In this document: piece after piece, positions 24,801 through 36,377 of the stretch | How the letters are laid out: every line of letters begins with the position of its first letter | Numbering within the stretch: position 1 is the first letter of the stretch | Assembly (NCBI RefSeq): GCF_000224145.3 | Contig: NC_020179.2 | Coordinates: 3,809,885 to 3,873,884 of the forward strand | DNA length: 64,000 nt | Source: Ciona intestinalis | Taxonomy: Eukaryota; Chordata; Ascidiacea; Phlebobranchia; Cionidae | Direction of reading: 5' to 3' | Program-made: the position numbers and the translations under genes | Notes under the pieces: generated by a model | Database searches by the model: none | What the model was told of the DNA's origin: nothing | Seen by the model: the letters and a program-made list of their open reading frames with translations, nothing else

Positions 24801-27800
24801 TACAGTGATTGTAACTTGCTTTATCCTCGCGTAACGGGAAATCGACAGTCATTATAACATAGATTTCTGTTTCACACACCTCGTGCCCCCTTATTAGTTA
24901 CCACGAATGTAACTTTGTCGATGGTTGTTTTTTTCTGTATATGGTTTACAATTTGATAACCCATTAGTGTCACTCGATTGAAGCAATTGCCGTTCAGTGT
25001 CCTGCCGAAAGACACGTATACGCCCGCAATGTAGCAGCGACGCGGCTCGAACCAACATGATAGTTATTGGACAAATAATAGCTAATATAGTTATTATATT
25101 TTACGCTCGGTTGTTAAATATAGAAAAACAACGCGGTATACTCACACGCATTGATTCCCCGCGTTGTTACCATTCAGGCAATTAACTCTACCGTTTACTG
25201 GATCCGTGTGAACCGAATTGCACATAATACGAGAACATGTCGGCGAACTTGCGTTCCAAAGCAAGTTTGAACCTAGAATATAAAACGCATGTTAAGTATT
25301 GTGTGATAAGAAACTTATAGCATCAAAATCCCATGTTTCTTACTCGTTTTTTTTTTAACAATTAACAACTTTTTTTATATAATCGCGAGGCTGCGGTTCT
25401 ATGATTTTGTAAATATTCTTTGTTTACCACTAAATGAGACAAGAAATTGGAATAAAAACATGTCCCATGCTTCCCCACCCTACTATACATTGACGTCTGC
25501 ACAGTATGCTAAGAAGCTTTTCATTTTCGATTAAGCAATAATATGAACACATGGAATTCTCTTTCGTCCTCGCTTGTAGAATAACTTGCGCTTTTTGTAC
25601 GGTGTGGCTACCACCAGATGTACAGTATTTCAGTACAGCACAAACTACAACTGTATTCTCAGCAATTTCCTATTTATAATCTGCACTCATGCTAGCATAA
25701 AGCCTGATTTTTAACTGCAACTTACCTTAATAAAAATTAATTCGCCTATCCAAGACACATTGGACACAGTTTGAAATATATTTAATACCTACATGTTATA
25801 CTCTTCCTTAACTCACACTTCAGAAGTCAGATATAGCATATTTGATGCATCACATACAACACACACTTAGTTGTATATACTTACCGCAAGTTGTACTGGT
25901 GTTGCCTATCAAGTAGAAACCAGCCATGCATGAATAGTAACAGACGCTTCCCAACGTGTTCCCTTCCAAGCAACTTAATCTGCCGAATTGTGGAATGAGA
26001 GGCGCCTCGCACGCCGGTGCTTCTAAATTAGTTAGATGCGTAAGTTTAAGCAGTCTATTGACATTTGTGCCTTTAACAGTTTTAGTAGCGTAAAGTAGGT
26101 GGTTTTTAGTAGCGTAAAAGTACATTGAAGTCAATTATGTAGTTAAAACAATGGATTCTACACGAACTTGATAAAAAGGTAAGTGAGTTATATCATATAT
26201 AGCCTACGGTGTTAATACACAAGACTGACCTGTTGTTGTTCCCGCTGTTGTTCCCGCTGTACTTGGAACAACCTTTACGGTATTCGAGTGAATACCAATG
26301 TCGGTATCAATGTTAATTGTATCACGGGAAGGCGGAGTCACTTCGTTAACTTCTTCCTTTGGAATGTTCAGTCCACCTGGTAATAGTAATGCAGCGTCCG
26401 GTGGACGGGCACCTGAAACAACTTGAACAGCAGCAGTAATCGAAGCTCTGTTTCTTTGCGTTTCTGATTGCAGTAACGAAAGGTTTTCAGCAGTAGGTGT
26501 TTCAGTTGGACGAGATATGTGTTCTGTAGGTAATGTAGATAGGTTCGACCCGTTAGAATTGATGTGTGTTGTATTTCTCGACGCGTCAGTGACGAATTTT
26601 GTTGTTGTGATGATATTTGCGACTGTACTTTGTTGTTAAAGAGGGTTGATTGTAGTTGTTGATGTATTGTTCGCTGTGGAAGTATAATGTAGATATAGTA
26701 CTGTGGGGTTGGATTGAATACTGCATAGGACAGTCTATATTTCTGTTTGTCAACGATCGTTTAGAGTCGTTTTGGGAACGGGATATAATTCTGCAAAAAT
26801 TCTTTGTTTATTATTAAATGGGATCAGATAAGAGATTAAACAGGTGCCCCATCGTATCCGACCCTGCTATATGACGTTTTAAACAGCTGTAGGTGAACGA
26901 CGGAAATAGTAGGCGCCTAAACTTAGGCAATGCTTGGGTATTTAAACGTAGCATATGCATACGTACTGTTTGTCAGGCAGAATAATGCTTCGTCGTTATA
27001 CACAAATTCGTCTTGCAACAACATCTGCAGACAGATCCTTGTCGGTTCATATCGCACTGTAGAGAACCCGTGATCCCATTCTGAGAACAAATATGGCATG
27101 ACCCACAAAACACACGACCAAGGAATACACCTAAACCGCTCAGGAAATAAATGGCCTAATAACGCGAACAATACAATTATGTTTTCCTAGTATTTTTTTA
27201 TTTATCTTAGTGGTTTTTTTTATGCAGTTTCGATGTATTCCTATGCGATGATTAGGAGTCGAGTTGAAATCGAAAAAAAAGTAAAACATTTTAAGCCGAT
27301 AGTGAAAATTTCGTACTGCTTTGTTATCTAAATCTGTCTAGATATCTAGTCTTGTACGTAATAGTATATTGGCACCTGTATATAATTATTATGGCATGCT
27401 AGGCGTTGCTTGCAAGATTTAGTGATGAGAAGCCTCGACTCGACCATCCGAACTTCGTTTTGACAATTCTGTAAATAAAATAACTTTTACTACATAATAA
27501 CCGTGGCTTCATAATATCATCTTCCAAATTTTAACGAGTAAAAGGGTCGCTTTGAGAGTCGGGTGTATGAACACCCGTGTTAAGAACTGGCGTTTTCCGG
27601 CCACGCGTAGATAAAGTTAATTTATTTTTAATACGTTCATTTATTCCTAATATACCACCAAATTAAGACAATAAAATAGAGAGAAAACATGGACCATCTC
27701 ACTTCAACCCACTATATAAATCAATTAACACAGGATTTTACAAAAATTCACAGCTTAAGTCGTGAATCTTGATTGCATTGAACTCCCTCTATAAAAGCCC

Positions 27801-28635
27801 ATTGTATATGTTCGGTAGAGGTCGCCAAATAGCTTTTTGCAAAAAAATCGTGTCTTTTGGAACGAAGAGACGGGAAATTAAAAAAATATTTGTAATTTAA
27901 TAAACTTAGTATGTGTATGAACTTTATTTATTTTTGATGGATATTCTGTACATACAAAATTGTTAAGTAAATGCTCCGTTCTTAAAACCCCGGACTCGGT
28001 GTTTCTGCTATTTATGAATTTCCAGGCACGATCATTGTCACATTCCAAAACATGTTGCGCTAATTAATTGTCAATGGCATATCATGGCCACATACGTAAA
28101 TAGCATTCATATATCTTCTGCCCCTTGCACGCATATGTAATACGTTAATACAAAGTTCTTATACAAATTATTCCTATACAACTTATTTATTTCACGAAGA
28201 AATACGCCATTTAAGCTTCTTGGAAACTGTATATATGTACCATAAATACACATGTATATTACTTTTGTGGTTAGTACGTGTTTAAAATGTTTCTGCAAAC
28301 AACGCCCATGGGCGCACATAGTCAAATTAAATATGATGTACCTGATAAACATTACATCTTTTCACTTGCCCAATGCTCCGACAATGTGCGTCATCTTTCG
28401 CATTATTGCATGTCCAACATTGAATTCCTGGTAAAGCGTAAATACCAAGTTATTATTTGGTCTGTTGTTTGTCATTGCCGACTAACTAATACTCACTTAT
28501 TATTAAAGCGTAAAATAAAACTCGCAAAACAACCTTGCTGTCATTTAATATACACGCTAAACTAGTTTTGTTATTAATACCTTGTGCATAAACAATCAGA
28601 TATCCTGCGAAAATGAAAATCCGTAGCAATCTCAT
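21801..28635 (-). CDS. Gene C: signal peptide - LU (Ly6/uPAR) domain - Thr/Ser-rich linker - six CCPs
   Basis: ATG 28633-28635, signal peptide MRLLRIFIFAGYLIVYA. Exons: 28581-28635; LU in 28342-28427, 27376-27468 and 26967-27080; linker 26230-26622 (131 codons, Thr/Ser/Pro-rich, phase 1-1); CCP module 26022-25885, 25272-25146, 24760-24651; module 24327-24190, 23899-23773, 23264-23155; module 22781-22650, 22292-22166, 21942-21801. Each module (about 138, 127 and 110 nt, phases 1-1-2-1) encodes two CCPs, with introns inside the CCPs, unlike the one-exon CCPs of genes A and B. LU exon 3 has the SVCRCCCKTNLC core but is one base short against its paralogues (114 instead of 3n+1), which brings an early stop unless it is a sequence error. 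The C-terminal residues after the last CCP (GSPMLYIP) are a simple read-through guess. About 630 residues if in frame. No vWA found. Confidence 0.72.
22370..22580 (-). mobile_element. SINE body fragment
   Basis: Shares the block CCTTGCGTAGCCGAAAAAAC..GACAGTCGTTATAACAC and the CTTGCCC end with the other SINE bodies. In an intron of gene C. Confidence 0.55.
23284..23450. mobile_element. MITE, strongly diverged copy
   Basis: AGTAGAGTGGGTTAAGAGGG start, CCCATTTAGAAGCAAACAA and TTTAATTGTTCAATACACGA inner blocks. It lies directly beside the intact copy 23451-23652. Confidence 0.55.
23451..23652. mobile_element. MITE copy 7
   Basis: Full length, TGGTAGGGTGGGGAAAAATG to CATCTTCCCCCACCCTACTA. Intron of gene C. 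Confidence 0.85.
24825..25060 (-). mobile_element. SINE body copy
   Basis: From TTTATCCTCGCGTAACGGG to GCAGCGACGCGGCTCGAACC; the tRNA-like head is cut short. Intron of gene C. Confidence 0.6.
25345..25492. mobile_element. MITE copy 8, left end lost
   Basis: TTAACAATTAACAAC block then CTTTGTTTACCACTAAATG and the end CATGCTTCCCCACCCTACTA. Intron of gene C. Confidence 0.65.
26230..26622 (-). other. Mucin-like Thr/Ser-rich linker exon of gene C
   Basis: One 393-nt phase 1-1 exon between LU and CCP regions. Acceptor TACAG at 26623-26627 and donor GTCAGT at 26224-26229. Residues include FVTDASRNTTH, PTEHISRPTETPTAEN and a terminal repeat of AGTT. It is likely O-glycosylated and extended. Paralogues D-G have shorter Pro/Thr linkers at the same place. 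Confidence 0.7.
26967..27080 (-). pseudogene. LU exon 3 of gene C, one base short
   Basis: Starts after TTCTCAG and reads to SVCRCCCKTNLC in frame. The rest (YNDEALFCLTN, matching YNTLLCPQ of gene E) is in the next frame. The GTACGT donor gives 114 nt, whereas paralogues have 112-118 nt, all 3n+1. Either a real frameshift allele or a sequencing error. Confidence 0.65.
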
Positions 28636-29057
28636 TTCGTTGACCTCGTTCGCTCCAAAGTTCTGTGGAAAATGCCCTGAATTGCTCTGGTCATCGTGTC
28701 AGAACAATCCGTTGCATTAAATATCATCAAACACGTTCTTTTGTTTGTGGGAAATGCGTGACACAGCCATTGGGGTACATATGCGTACATCATGATATGT
28801 ATATATGCACCAATCTACACTATACTTGCTTTGAATTAAAATGGCGTACCAACGAAATATTAAATTTTTATTTCGATAGAAATGCTTAATTTGTGATCGA
28901 AAGTTACCAAGTAAAATAAAACAGTTTCTAAAAAAAAAAATTTCGGAAAGCATCTTTTTTCTTTCATTTTTTTTTCTGTTTTATAAAATTTGTTTTTATT
29001 CATTTATTACCTTTGTTTAAATTACTAACTGAACATGTAAAAAAGTGCAAAATAATA

Positions 29058-29253
29058 TATAGTAGGGTGGGGGAAGATGGGACACCTATAGCACATAATA
29101 TCTAAATATCCTGATCGGGTTTTAAACAAATACCAACGGTCTATGGGAGTCGTGAGGATACGATTTCATAATTCTTTGAATTTTTTCGTTTACTACTAAA
29201 TGCGACAAGAAAATAGAATGAAAAGGTGTTCCATCTTCCCCCACCCTACTATA
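29058..29253. mobile_element. MITE copy 9
   Basis: One of the best preserved copies; TATAGTAGGGTGGGGGAAGA and TTCCCCCACCCTACTATA ends form a long inverted repeat. Confidence 0.9.
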
Positions 29254-30335
29254 CAGTATAGGTTTGAGTAAGACGGTCTATGTTTTGATTCCTTTTTGTA
29301 ATCAACAACAATTATTTACTTAATTATATAACCCTATCTTGACCACGGTAAATGACCAAAGATAATTGACAAAACCACGAGTAGGAAATGTGGGGTTAAA
29401 TGGCCTAGCGGTATCTAGCTTACCCTACGGGCCTACGGTACCATATGGGTTCACGTTTTTGCTTTTAAACGTGTTTTTAACATCAACAAGTTATAACCGC
29501 TCTTCTGCATCCAATATAGGCAAATTACGGTTAACGTTGGCTTTAGTTTAAGTGATGTAAGCAACATGACCTTCATATCAGCTACATACAAATTGCTTTG
29601 TAAACTTTAAAATCTAGATAACCTTACTTATATAAACAGCTCATTGTAAATTAATAAACATTTGGTGGCGTGCACCAAACCGCAATTTGCTTCCAGGTGT
29701 TTAAGGTCAAAACAGTTTTAGTCGGACCTTGTTATCGTGGAGGAAATCATAAACCATAAGCCTATTACAATATAGGTCTTAAAAGGCAATTCGAATACAT
29801 GGTCATGATTTTGTATTACTCATAGTCACGACTTGAGGTTAAAAATGCTTGAACATGGCACAAAATCAAAACGATTCGTCATTTCGTTGCTGCGCCTGGA
29901 CTTTTTGCAGCATTTTAATCAACGGAAGTCATTAGCAGAATTATGTCTGACTCAGTTGGCTAAGTCTGTAATTTATTTGGCCCTGGCTTTGGCTTCATTA
30001 TAACCTCGTGTGTTGGGAGACTGTGAACATCGTTTCTTCCATTATATAACCTGCTGTTGTCTGAAATGGAAGATTGGTTTACTGATAACAATAGACATTT
30101 GGATTCAAAAACTCGTTGGTTGGCTTTTTGCTCACGCGACGTGTATTAAACTCATCTGACATATACATAATACGAAAAGTTACTTGGTATATACGTTGTA
30201 TTAAGTTTCTTTCTACAGATTATTAAAAAGTACTGTACGGTAAAGTAGGGTACTGTATGCACCTAAATCCTTATATCTCCGGATCGTGTTTTAAACAATT
30301 AATAACGGCCAACAAGGTCGCTAGGCTGTAGATGT

Positions 30336-30532
30336 ATAGTAGGATGGGGGAAGACGGGACATCTTTAGCACATAATATGCAAATATCCTGAACGTGTTTT
30401 AAACAGTTAACAACGGTCTATGGGAGTCATGAGGGTACGGTTTTATAATTTATTAAATGCTCTTCGTTTACTACCAAATTGCGCCAGAAAACAGAATGAT
30501 AAGATGTCCCATCTTCCCCCACTCTACTATAT
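30336..30532. mobile_element. MITE copy 10
   Basis: Full length, TAGTAGGATGGGGGAAGACG to CATCTTCCCCCACTCTACTA. Confidence 0.9.
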
Positions 30533-31104
30533 AATTTTGTTTACAACGAAATGGGTTAAGAAAATACAACGAAAACCTTATTTCAATTTATCTTAAAAAT
30601 GGAATTGTGTTGTGTTTAGGAGCTGTTAAGTTTGTATTAAACTGGATAGAAAATCATGTTTTACACATTGTCTTTTAAGGCAAAAAGATATTACCACTTT
30701 TTTAGTTTTTTTCACCTTTATTTTTGTATTTGCGTCACAAATGGTATTAATATTAAACATAATTCAATTACTACAAATTGTTAAATTCTTACTGTCCCAA
30801 TCTTGTAGAAGTCACAGTTACATTTTGTAATAAAAGAGTTTTAGGTGCTGTATATGTAATGGTAGCAAGCTATAATTGTACACCATAACACAAATTTACA
30901 AAAGCGCTTTCACAAGAGTACATATTATACTAAGCAGCGTTGTAATATATAAGTGCAGTTTGGTTTAGGAACCAGAAAAAAGATAAAAGGAAGCGTTCAT
31001 TCTGATTTAATATCATAAAAAAATCTTCACGTTTATAAAAATTTAGTATGTTTTTCTAATTTTCATGAAAATATAGTTGAGAAACCAGAATTCAATATTT
31101 CCTA

Positions 31105-31110
31105 TTTATT
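31105..31110 (-). terminator. Polyadenylation signal of gene D
   Basis: AATAAA on the minus strand, about 50 bases past the stop of gene D. Confidence 0.6.
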
Positions 31111-31158
31111 AAATGTTTTGCGATTTAAAATAGATAGTTTCCTGCAGTGTGTAGGCTC

Positions 31159-34100
31159 TTAAATATTTAAGCAGAGGTCTGTCGGGCAAAAATATTTGGT
31201 TAACATGCTCGAAAACGCTGTATCCAGTCCGTCGAAACCGCTATCAACAATCAACAGGGTTTCATTTGTTCCAGAAATTTCCAGCATTTGAGAAAGACGA
31301 ATCGTTGATCCAGGCAGGATAACAGCGACAACGAATACCTGAAAATGTTCATCATATGAGACTTCTTAACGTATATTAGGGTAGGGGGAATACGGGACAC
31401 CTTAGGTACATAATATCTAAATATATTGTGACCGTGTTTTAAACAAATACAACGGTCTATGAGAGTCGTAAAGATACAGTTTCATACTTTTTAAATGTTG
31501 TTTGTTTACTATACCAAACGGCACGAGAAAATAATATAAAAAGGTGCCCACTTTCCCGAAGTTTTCACAGCATTGTGGAACGTGCGAAAAATTGCGAGTG
31601 TTGGACAATTTTCCAATAACATTTAGTTGAAAAAAATGTGTGGTCGCTACACCTAGCAGGCAAACAACATACCATTTATGTTTAATTATTTTAAAGTTCG
31701 ACTTTTATTAAAAATACCTAAAACTAACGTCTTACCACTGCCCCTGTAGCTCTTAAATCAGCAGAAACCAAATCTACTCTGTCTTGAGCTCGGCCGTCAG
31801 TAATAAGGACAACTAAATCTTGAACGTCAGGTCTGTTTCCATTTTCCGCTTTTAACATCACGTTTGTTACGTGAGCGATCGCTCTTCCGGTGTTGGTACC
31901 TTATAAATAAACAGTCCACTTTTAATGTATTTCTTTTAAAATGCACGCGCACAAAAACTATCACCCATAAAGATACATATAAACCAGTATGATTTAAACC
32001 TTTTAAAATGTAAGTCGTTTGGGCACAATCACCCACGCAAACCTGTGAAAGTGTGTGCAACAGAACACTATGGTTCTAACGACTGTTGTAGCCCCGCCAC
32101 AACTGTTAGAATAAAATAGATTCATTCATTTATCCAAATATTATATACCTATTGAACGTTTGCACGATTCGGAACGGTATACTTTATCAATTGCTATTGT
32201 AATTTAAAGGTAATGTGCAAATGACAACTCTGGTCTAATTCCAGGTTGTGAGCCGCATTGGCATAAGTATGGCTTATCCTGGTAAAAACATTATGTTACC
32301 CCCTCCGTTATATGGCAAGCTTTGTATTGCTGCCAAAAGTCCATCTTTATCATTATTGAATTGATTTAATAAGATCTGTGTGTCAGTGTGGACACGTCGG
32401 TTGTAACGGAAAGCTCCGATACGCAAACTTGACTGGTCGATTGTGAATTGTCTGAAAAGAATAGTTTTGTTAAAGAGTCCGGCCCTTTCTCATGGTTGCG
32501 CATTTTTTGCATAAGAATAAAGTTTTAAAAAGGACATTTAATTCTATCTATAGCTTACCTAAGCATGTTAACAATAAAAGCAATCATTTTGTCCCAGTTC
32601 GGTCTTTTCACAGAGCTTGATGAGTCGACCACTATGATGGCATCGGTGCGCGCAAATGGCGGACACAACTCTGCAAAAATAACCGAGTGTTTCAATCAAC
32701 TTGAATAGGGACAATTTATAAAAAGGTAAAGTGTTTTTAAAACTGCAAATTCAAAATTTTTAGGCTATAGTTGATTAAACTATCGCGTTATCAGCACGTC
32801 GATCCAAGTAAATCCAAAGGTGTTCAAGTTTATTAGCCCGAAATCTTTATCTTTATATATAAATAAACAAATATGCAGGCCTAAATATTGCCTGTAGCAA
32901 ACATGACTTTATTTTATGAGTCACAGAAGTGTCTGTATTGTTTCTATATATGCAGTTGAATAAATGGACTTTATTAATATCGCGGGTTGGGGCTTTGACA
33001 TTTGTTACAACACGGGTATTTTGTTTCACACACCTTTGCCCGCTAACGAGTTACGATATTTGTAAATTTGTAGGTAAATGTAATTTTTGTATTGTTTTTA
33101 ATTTGTGGCTGACAATTTTGACAACCCACCAATTACCAATGGGCTGGAGCAACTGCCGTTAATTGTCTTGCCCAAGAACAAACCCGCCTAAAATAATAAG
33201 TGTATCGAATCAGGAACCCGTAAATTGATAGAGGGGGACGCCAATCCTTTTGTCATGTTGCCGGGTATTATGAAACGTACCACACTTGCACAAAATATCA
33301 CTCACTTGTGCAGCATGGTGGAGGCTCAATCCACCCGCTTGGTGTACACTGTGACGACGAAACGTTAGCTGGGTGTAGAACCAAATCTGCGTCGCATTCA
33401 AACGTACAGTTCGAACTTAGGTTGTTGCCGTCAGTACATGATGCGCTTCCGTTTTTAAAATTGAGCGCCTGGCATATGTGCGCTGTAAAAATGTGGTGTA
33501 CGTTATAATATAACGTGAGAATATGAAACGTTTTTGTAAATATATACTTACAAACGTTATGACCCCAGGATACGCGTGTCAAATGGTCATGCGCTGCATA
33601 GTTATGTGCGATACGCTTGTTATGTCCCATGTTATGTCAATTTTATGTCGTGCACGCTACTGTATATCATACTCACGCGGGGGAGTTTCGTCAGCAACTG
33701 TTGGTGGTGCTGCCTCTGTTGTAGGTGGGGGTGGGGGCAGTGTAGTAGTTGGAGGTGGTACAGTAGTTGGAGGTGGTACAGTAGTTGGGGGTGGTACAGT
33801 AGTTGGGGGTGGCATGGTTGTTGGGGGAGCTTTAAAACATATTTAAAAAATTGTAATATCGCAAATAAATGCAAAATATTATTTTGAAAAACTCTGTAAA
33901 ATCTAATGTTACAACTTGTAAAATGTACGTGGTAAAAACTACTTTTTTATTAAAAACCTTGGGCATAATCACCCACAAAAGTGCAAACTGTGTATTAAAA
34001 AAAGAACTGTATTTGTAAACAATAATTCTTAATTCTGTAAACTATTCCATCACATAAAGGATTGTAACACCCATGCACTCTACTTATACTCACGTTCATA

Positions 34101-35331
34101 CGGGCAATCCACGGTTTCCAAGTTGCAGTTATTAAAATTACAGCAACACCTACAGACCGATTCCTGGTTTGTTTCATGGCATTGACTCGGTGAATAGCCA
34201 GCTCGTGGGTTCTGTAAAATAAATGTGATTGTACTTTATCTTTACGTGGTCGGAAAATGACAGTCATTATAATACGCGTGTTCTGTTTCGTAGAATGTGT
34301 TAGCTTACCACGTATATAGCTTAGTTGATGTTAGGTTTTTGTTTTTTAATGCGTGACTGACACAGTAAATAGCGTATTACTGGCCACTTGGTTGGAGCAG
34401 TCGCTGTTAAGTGTCTTGCCTTCGCTACGGATACAGAATACGCCCACAATGATAGCAGCGACGAACCTTAACCTATTACTAAGTAGTAAAAATGGAAACA
34501 TATTTACTTGTATGTGGTTGTTGGTGCAAGCTTTGGTTTGTTTGCATTCCTTTGTGATTCTCGTTCCATGATCATCTTTTCTTATATGAGTTTGGCAAGA
34601 TAACTAAATAGGTTTGTTAACAACGTTATTTTTTTTCCGTATGTAACAAGTATGACGTTTTTCAAACAACGCATAAAATAAATAAAAAATCTATTGAACG
34701 CTTCACGGTTTTGTGTTATCCTAGGTCATAATTCATGCTAAGAAAATAGTTGTTTTCTTCTTATATTCATATACGTTCGGTGTGTGACCCACCTAGCGGT
34801 TAGACAAAATATAGCAATAATACTGTAAAACTGAATAAATTTTGCAGCGCGCGTGGATAAGTACTGCTAATACAAAACATGGAATCGTATTATGAGATGC
34901 AACCTGCATATATATATTTTTAAGAGAGATGGGAGACCTTTTCATTCTATTTTCTCGTCCCATTTGGCAGCTAACAAAGAACATTCAAAGAAATATTAAA
35001 CCATATCCCCACGACTCCCATATACCATTTGTTTAAAATATAAGAATAATAATGAGATAATGTGTGCTTAAGGTGTCCCATCTTACTACACAAAACTTTT
35101 ACAGTGTTTACCTCGTTTTTCTCGCATGTCTGATTTTTTCCTTGTGCAATACACAATTCATTCGATGCAGCGTTCAAACATGTCCAGCAAATGAGCCCTT
35201 ATTACAAAAACATAGTTGTTTTAATATAAATTCTTTATAATTGCATGGCCACATTAACAATTCATAATATATATACCTTCGGTTGCAATCATAAAGGAGC
35301 ATAGCACAGTAAATGCGAAGAAGATCTTCAT
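31159..35331 (-). CDS. Gene D: signal peptide - LU - Pro/Thr linker - CCP - vWA
   Basis: ATG 35329-35331, signal peptide [16 protein letters not shown]. Exons: 35277-35331; LU 35112-35197, 34508-34603, 34094-34211; linker 33677-33829 (PPPTTV repeats); CCP 33306-33482; vWA 32559-32670, 32300-32451, 31736-31899, 31159-31338 (stop 31159-31161). Summed length 1293 nt, 430 residues, in frame throughout. LU exon 1 has CWTC, exon 2 [11 protein letters not shown], exon 3 [13 protein letters not shown], which matches the CC..CN end of three-finger Ly6/uPAR domains. The CCP ends PPPCC. vWA MIDAS: DSSSS, GTNTG, TDGRA. No GPI or membrane signal; the protein ends [10 protein letters not shown]. Secreted adhesion or recognition role is inference. 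Confidence 0.88.
31376..31560. mobile_element. MITE, diverged copy (intron of gene D)
   Basis: TAGGGTAGGGGGAATACGGG left end and TTAAACAAATACAACGGTCT inner block; right end eroded. Confidence 0.7.
32925..33215 (-). mobile_element. SINE body copy
   Basis: Shares CACACACCTTTGCCCGCTAA and CAACTGCCGTTAATTGTCTT with the other bodies. Intron of gene D between CCP and vWA. Confidence 0.55.
34230..34480 (-). mobile_element. SINE body copy
   Basis: ATGACAGTCATTATAATACG to GCAGCGACGAACC; between LU exons 2 and 3 of gene D. A SINE copy is also present in gene C introns, so insertion has continued across the cluster. Confidence 0.6.
34925..35090. mobile_element. MITE copy 11 (intron of gene D)
   Basis: GAGATGGGAGACCTTTTCAT start, CAGCTAACAAAGAACATTC, GGTGTCCCATCTTACTAC end. 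Confidence 0.7.
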
Positions 35332-36377
35332 TTTCTATTTCTCCAAATGTACACAGCAACTTATACAGTATTGTATGTTTGCGAAAGGTGGACTTGCATC
35401 GGTTTCCTTGGCTTTTATGCTCATTGCAAAACACTGATTTTCTCTCAAACTCTTTTTTCAAAAAATTTATCTGAATTTTTATCGTCAAATTTGGTTTGGA
35501 AACTTGGTAAACTCTGCCCGTGGCAAAATGACGACGTATCTTGTTGTGCAGTCTGACGTTTATTGAAACTCTTGTTGCATATTCTGGTTCTTTATAACTA
35601 TTATCGAAAATCGAAAAGACATATATAGGTGGGGTGGGGAAAGATGAGACGCTTTTATCACAAAATATATAAATATCCTGGTCGTGTTTTAAACAATTAA
35701 CAATGGTCTATGAAAGTCGCGAAGACAAGGTTTCATAATTCTTTTAATGTTCTTTGTTTACTACCAAAATGTACGAGAAAATAGAATAAAAAGGTGTCCC
35801 ATCTTCCCCCATCCTACTATATATATATACCCATGTGAAAAAGCTATCTTTAGTTACGTTGCTGATAAAATTATCTAAATATGGTGGGGTAAGATGAAAA
35901 ATGTTAGTACATAACAACTCTGTAAACATAACTTGTTACTACCATATGCGACTATACGTTTTCCTCAACCTAATTTAGATATAAGATGTTAGCTGTCTAG
36001 ACGTATATATAGGACTTATTACACTGACTTTTGTATTAATATTCTAATGTGTTCCGGCAGTGTATATGTAGAAATGACCACTTATTAAGCGATCGCTTTA
36101 TCATTTTAAAATTTAAGTATGCTTTAATCGCTCCGACTAACCAACTGTGTATATGTGGTCGCTTTTTTGCAGCATTAAGCCTCTATTTTTTAGAAAACAG
36201 TTTTGGTTAAATGTTAGGATGTATTAGTTGATATATTTTAATATTAGTACAGTTTAATGCATTTACAAAGCCTACGATTTTTTTCTAATAAAAAACAGCA
36301 TTGTAGTGTACACGGTCCATAACAGGACATAATCGTAACACCACAATCCATTTTTGCCTCGTGTTTTTAATCCCCCA
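35332..36377. other. Intergenic between genes E and D
   Basis: Holds one intact MITE (35624-35823) and a decayed one around 35880-35940. No coding signal found. Confidence 0.5.
35624..35823. mobile_element. MITE copy 12
   Basis: Full length, ATAGGTGGGGTGGGGAAAGA to CATCTTCCCCCATCCTACTA. Confidence 0.85.

Larger units (their letters stand above)
28636..31158. other. Intergenic between genes D and C
   Basis: No exon with domain similarity or coherent splice sites seen. Holds two full MITE copies (29058-29253 and 30336-30532). The minus-strand AATAAA at 31105-31110 belongs to gene D. Confidence 0.5.

Noticed and set aside
28107-28352. Minus-strand open frame of 81 codons between gene C LU exons 1 and 2
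   Set aside because: No cysteine pattern or splice logic; LU exon 2 was found at 27376-27468 instead.
33523-33887. Open frames rich in Gly/Val/Trp on the plus strand
   Set aside because: They are the antisense of the Pro/Thr linker exon of gene D (33677-33829); repeats keep other frames open.
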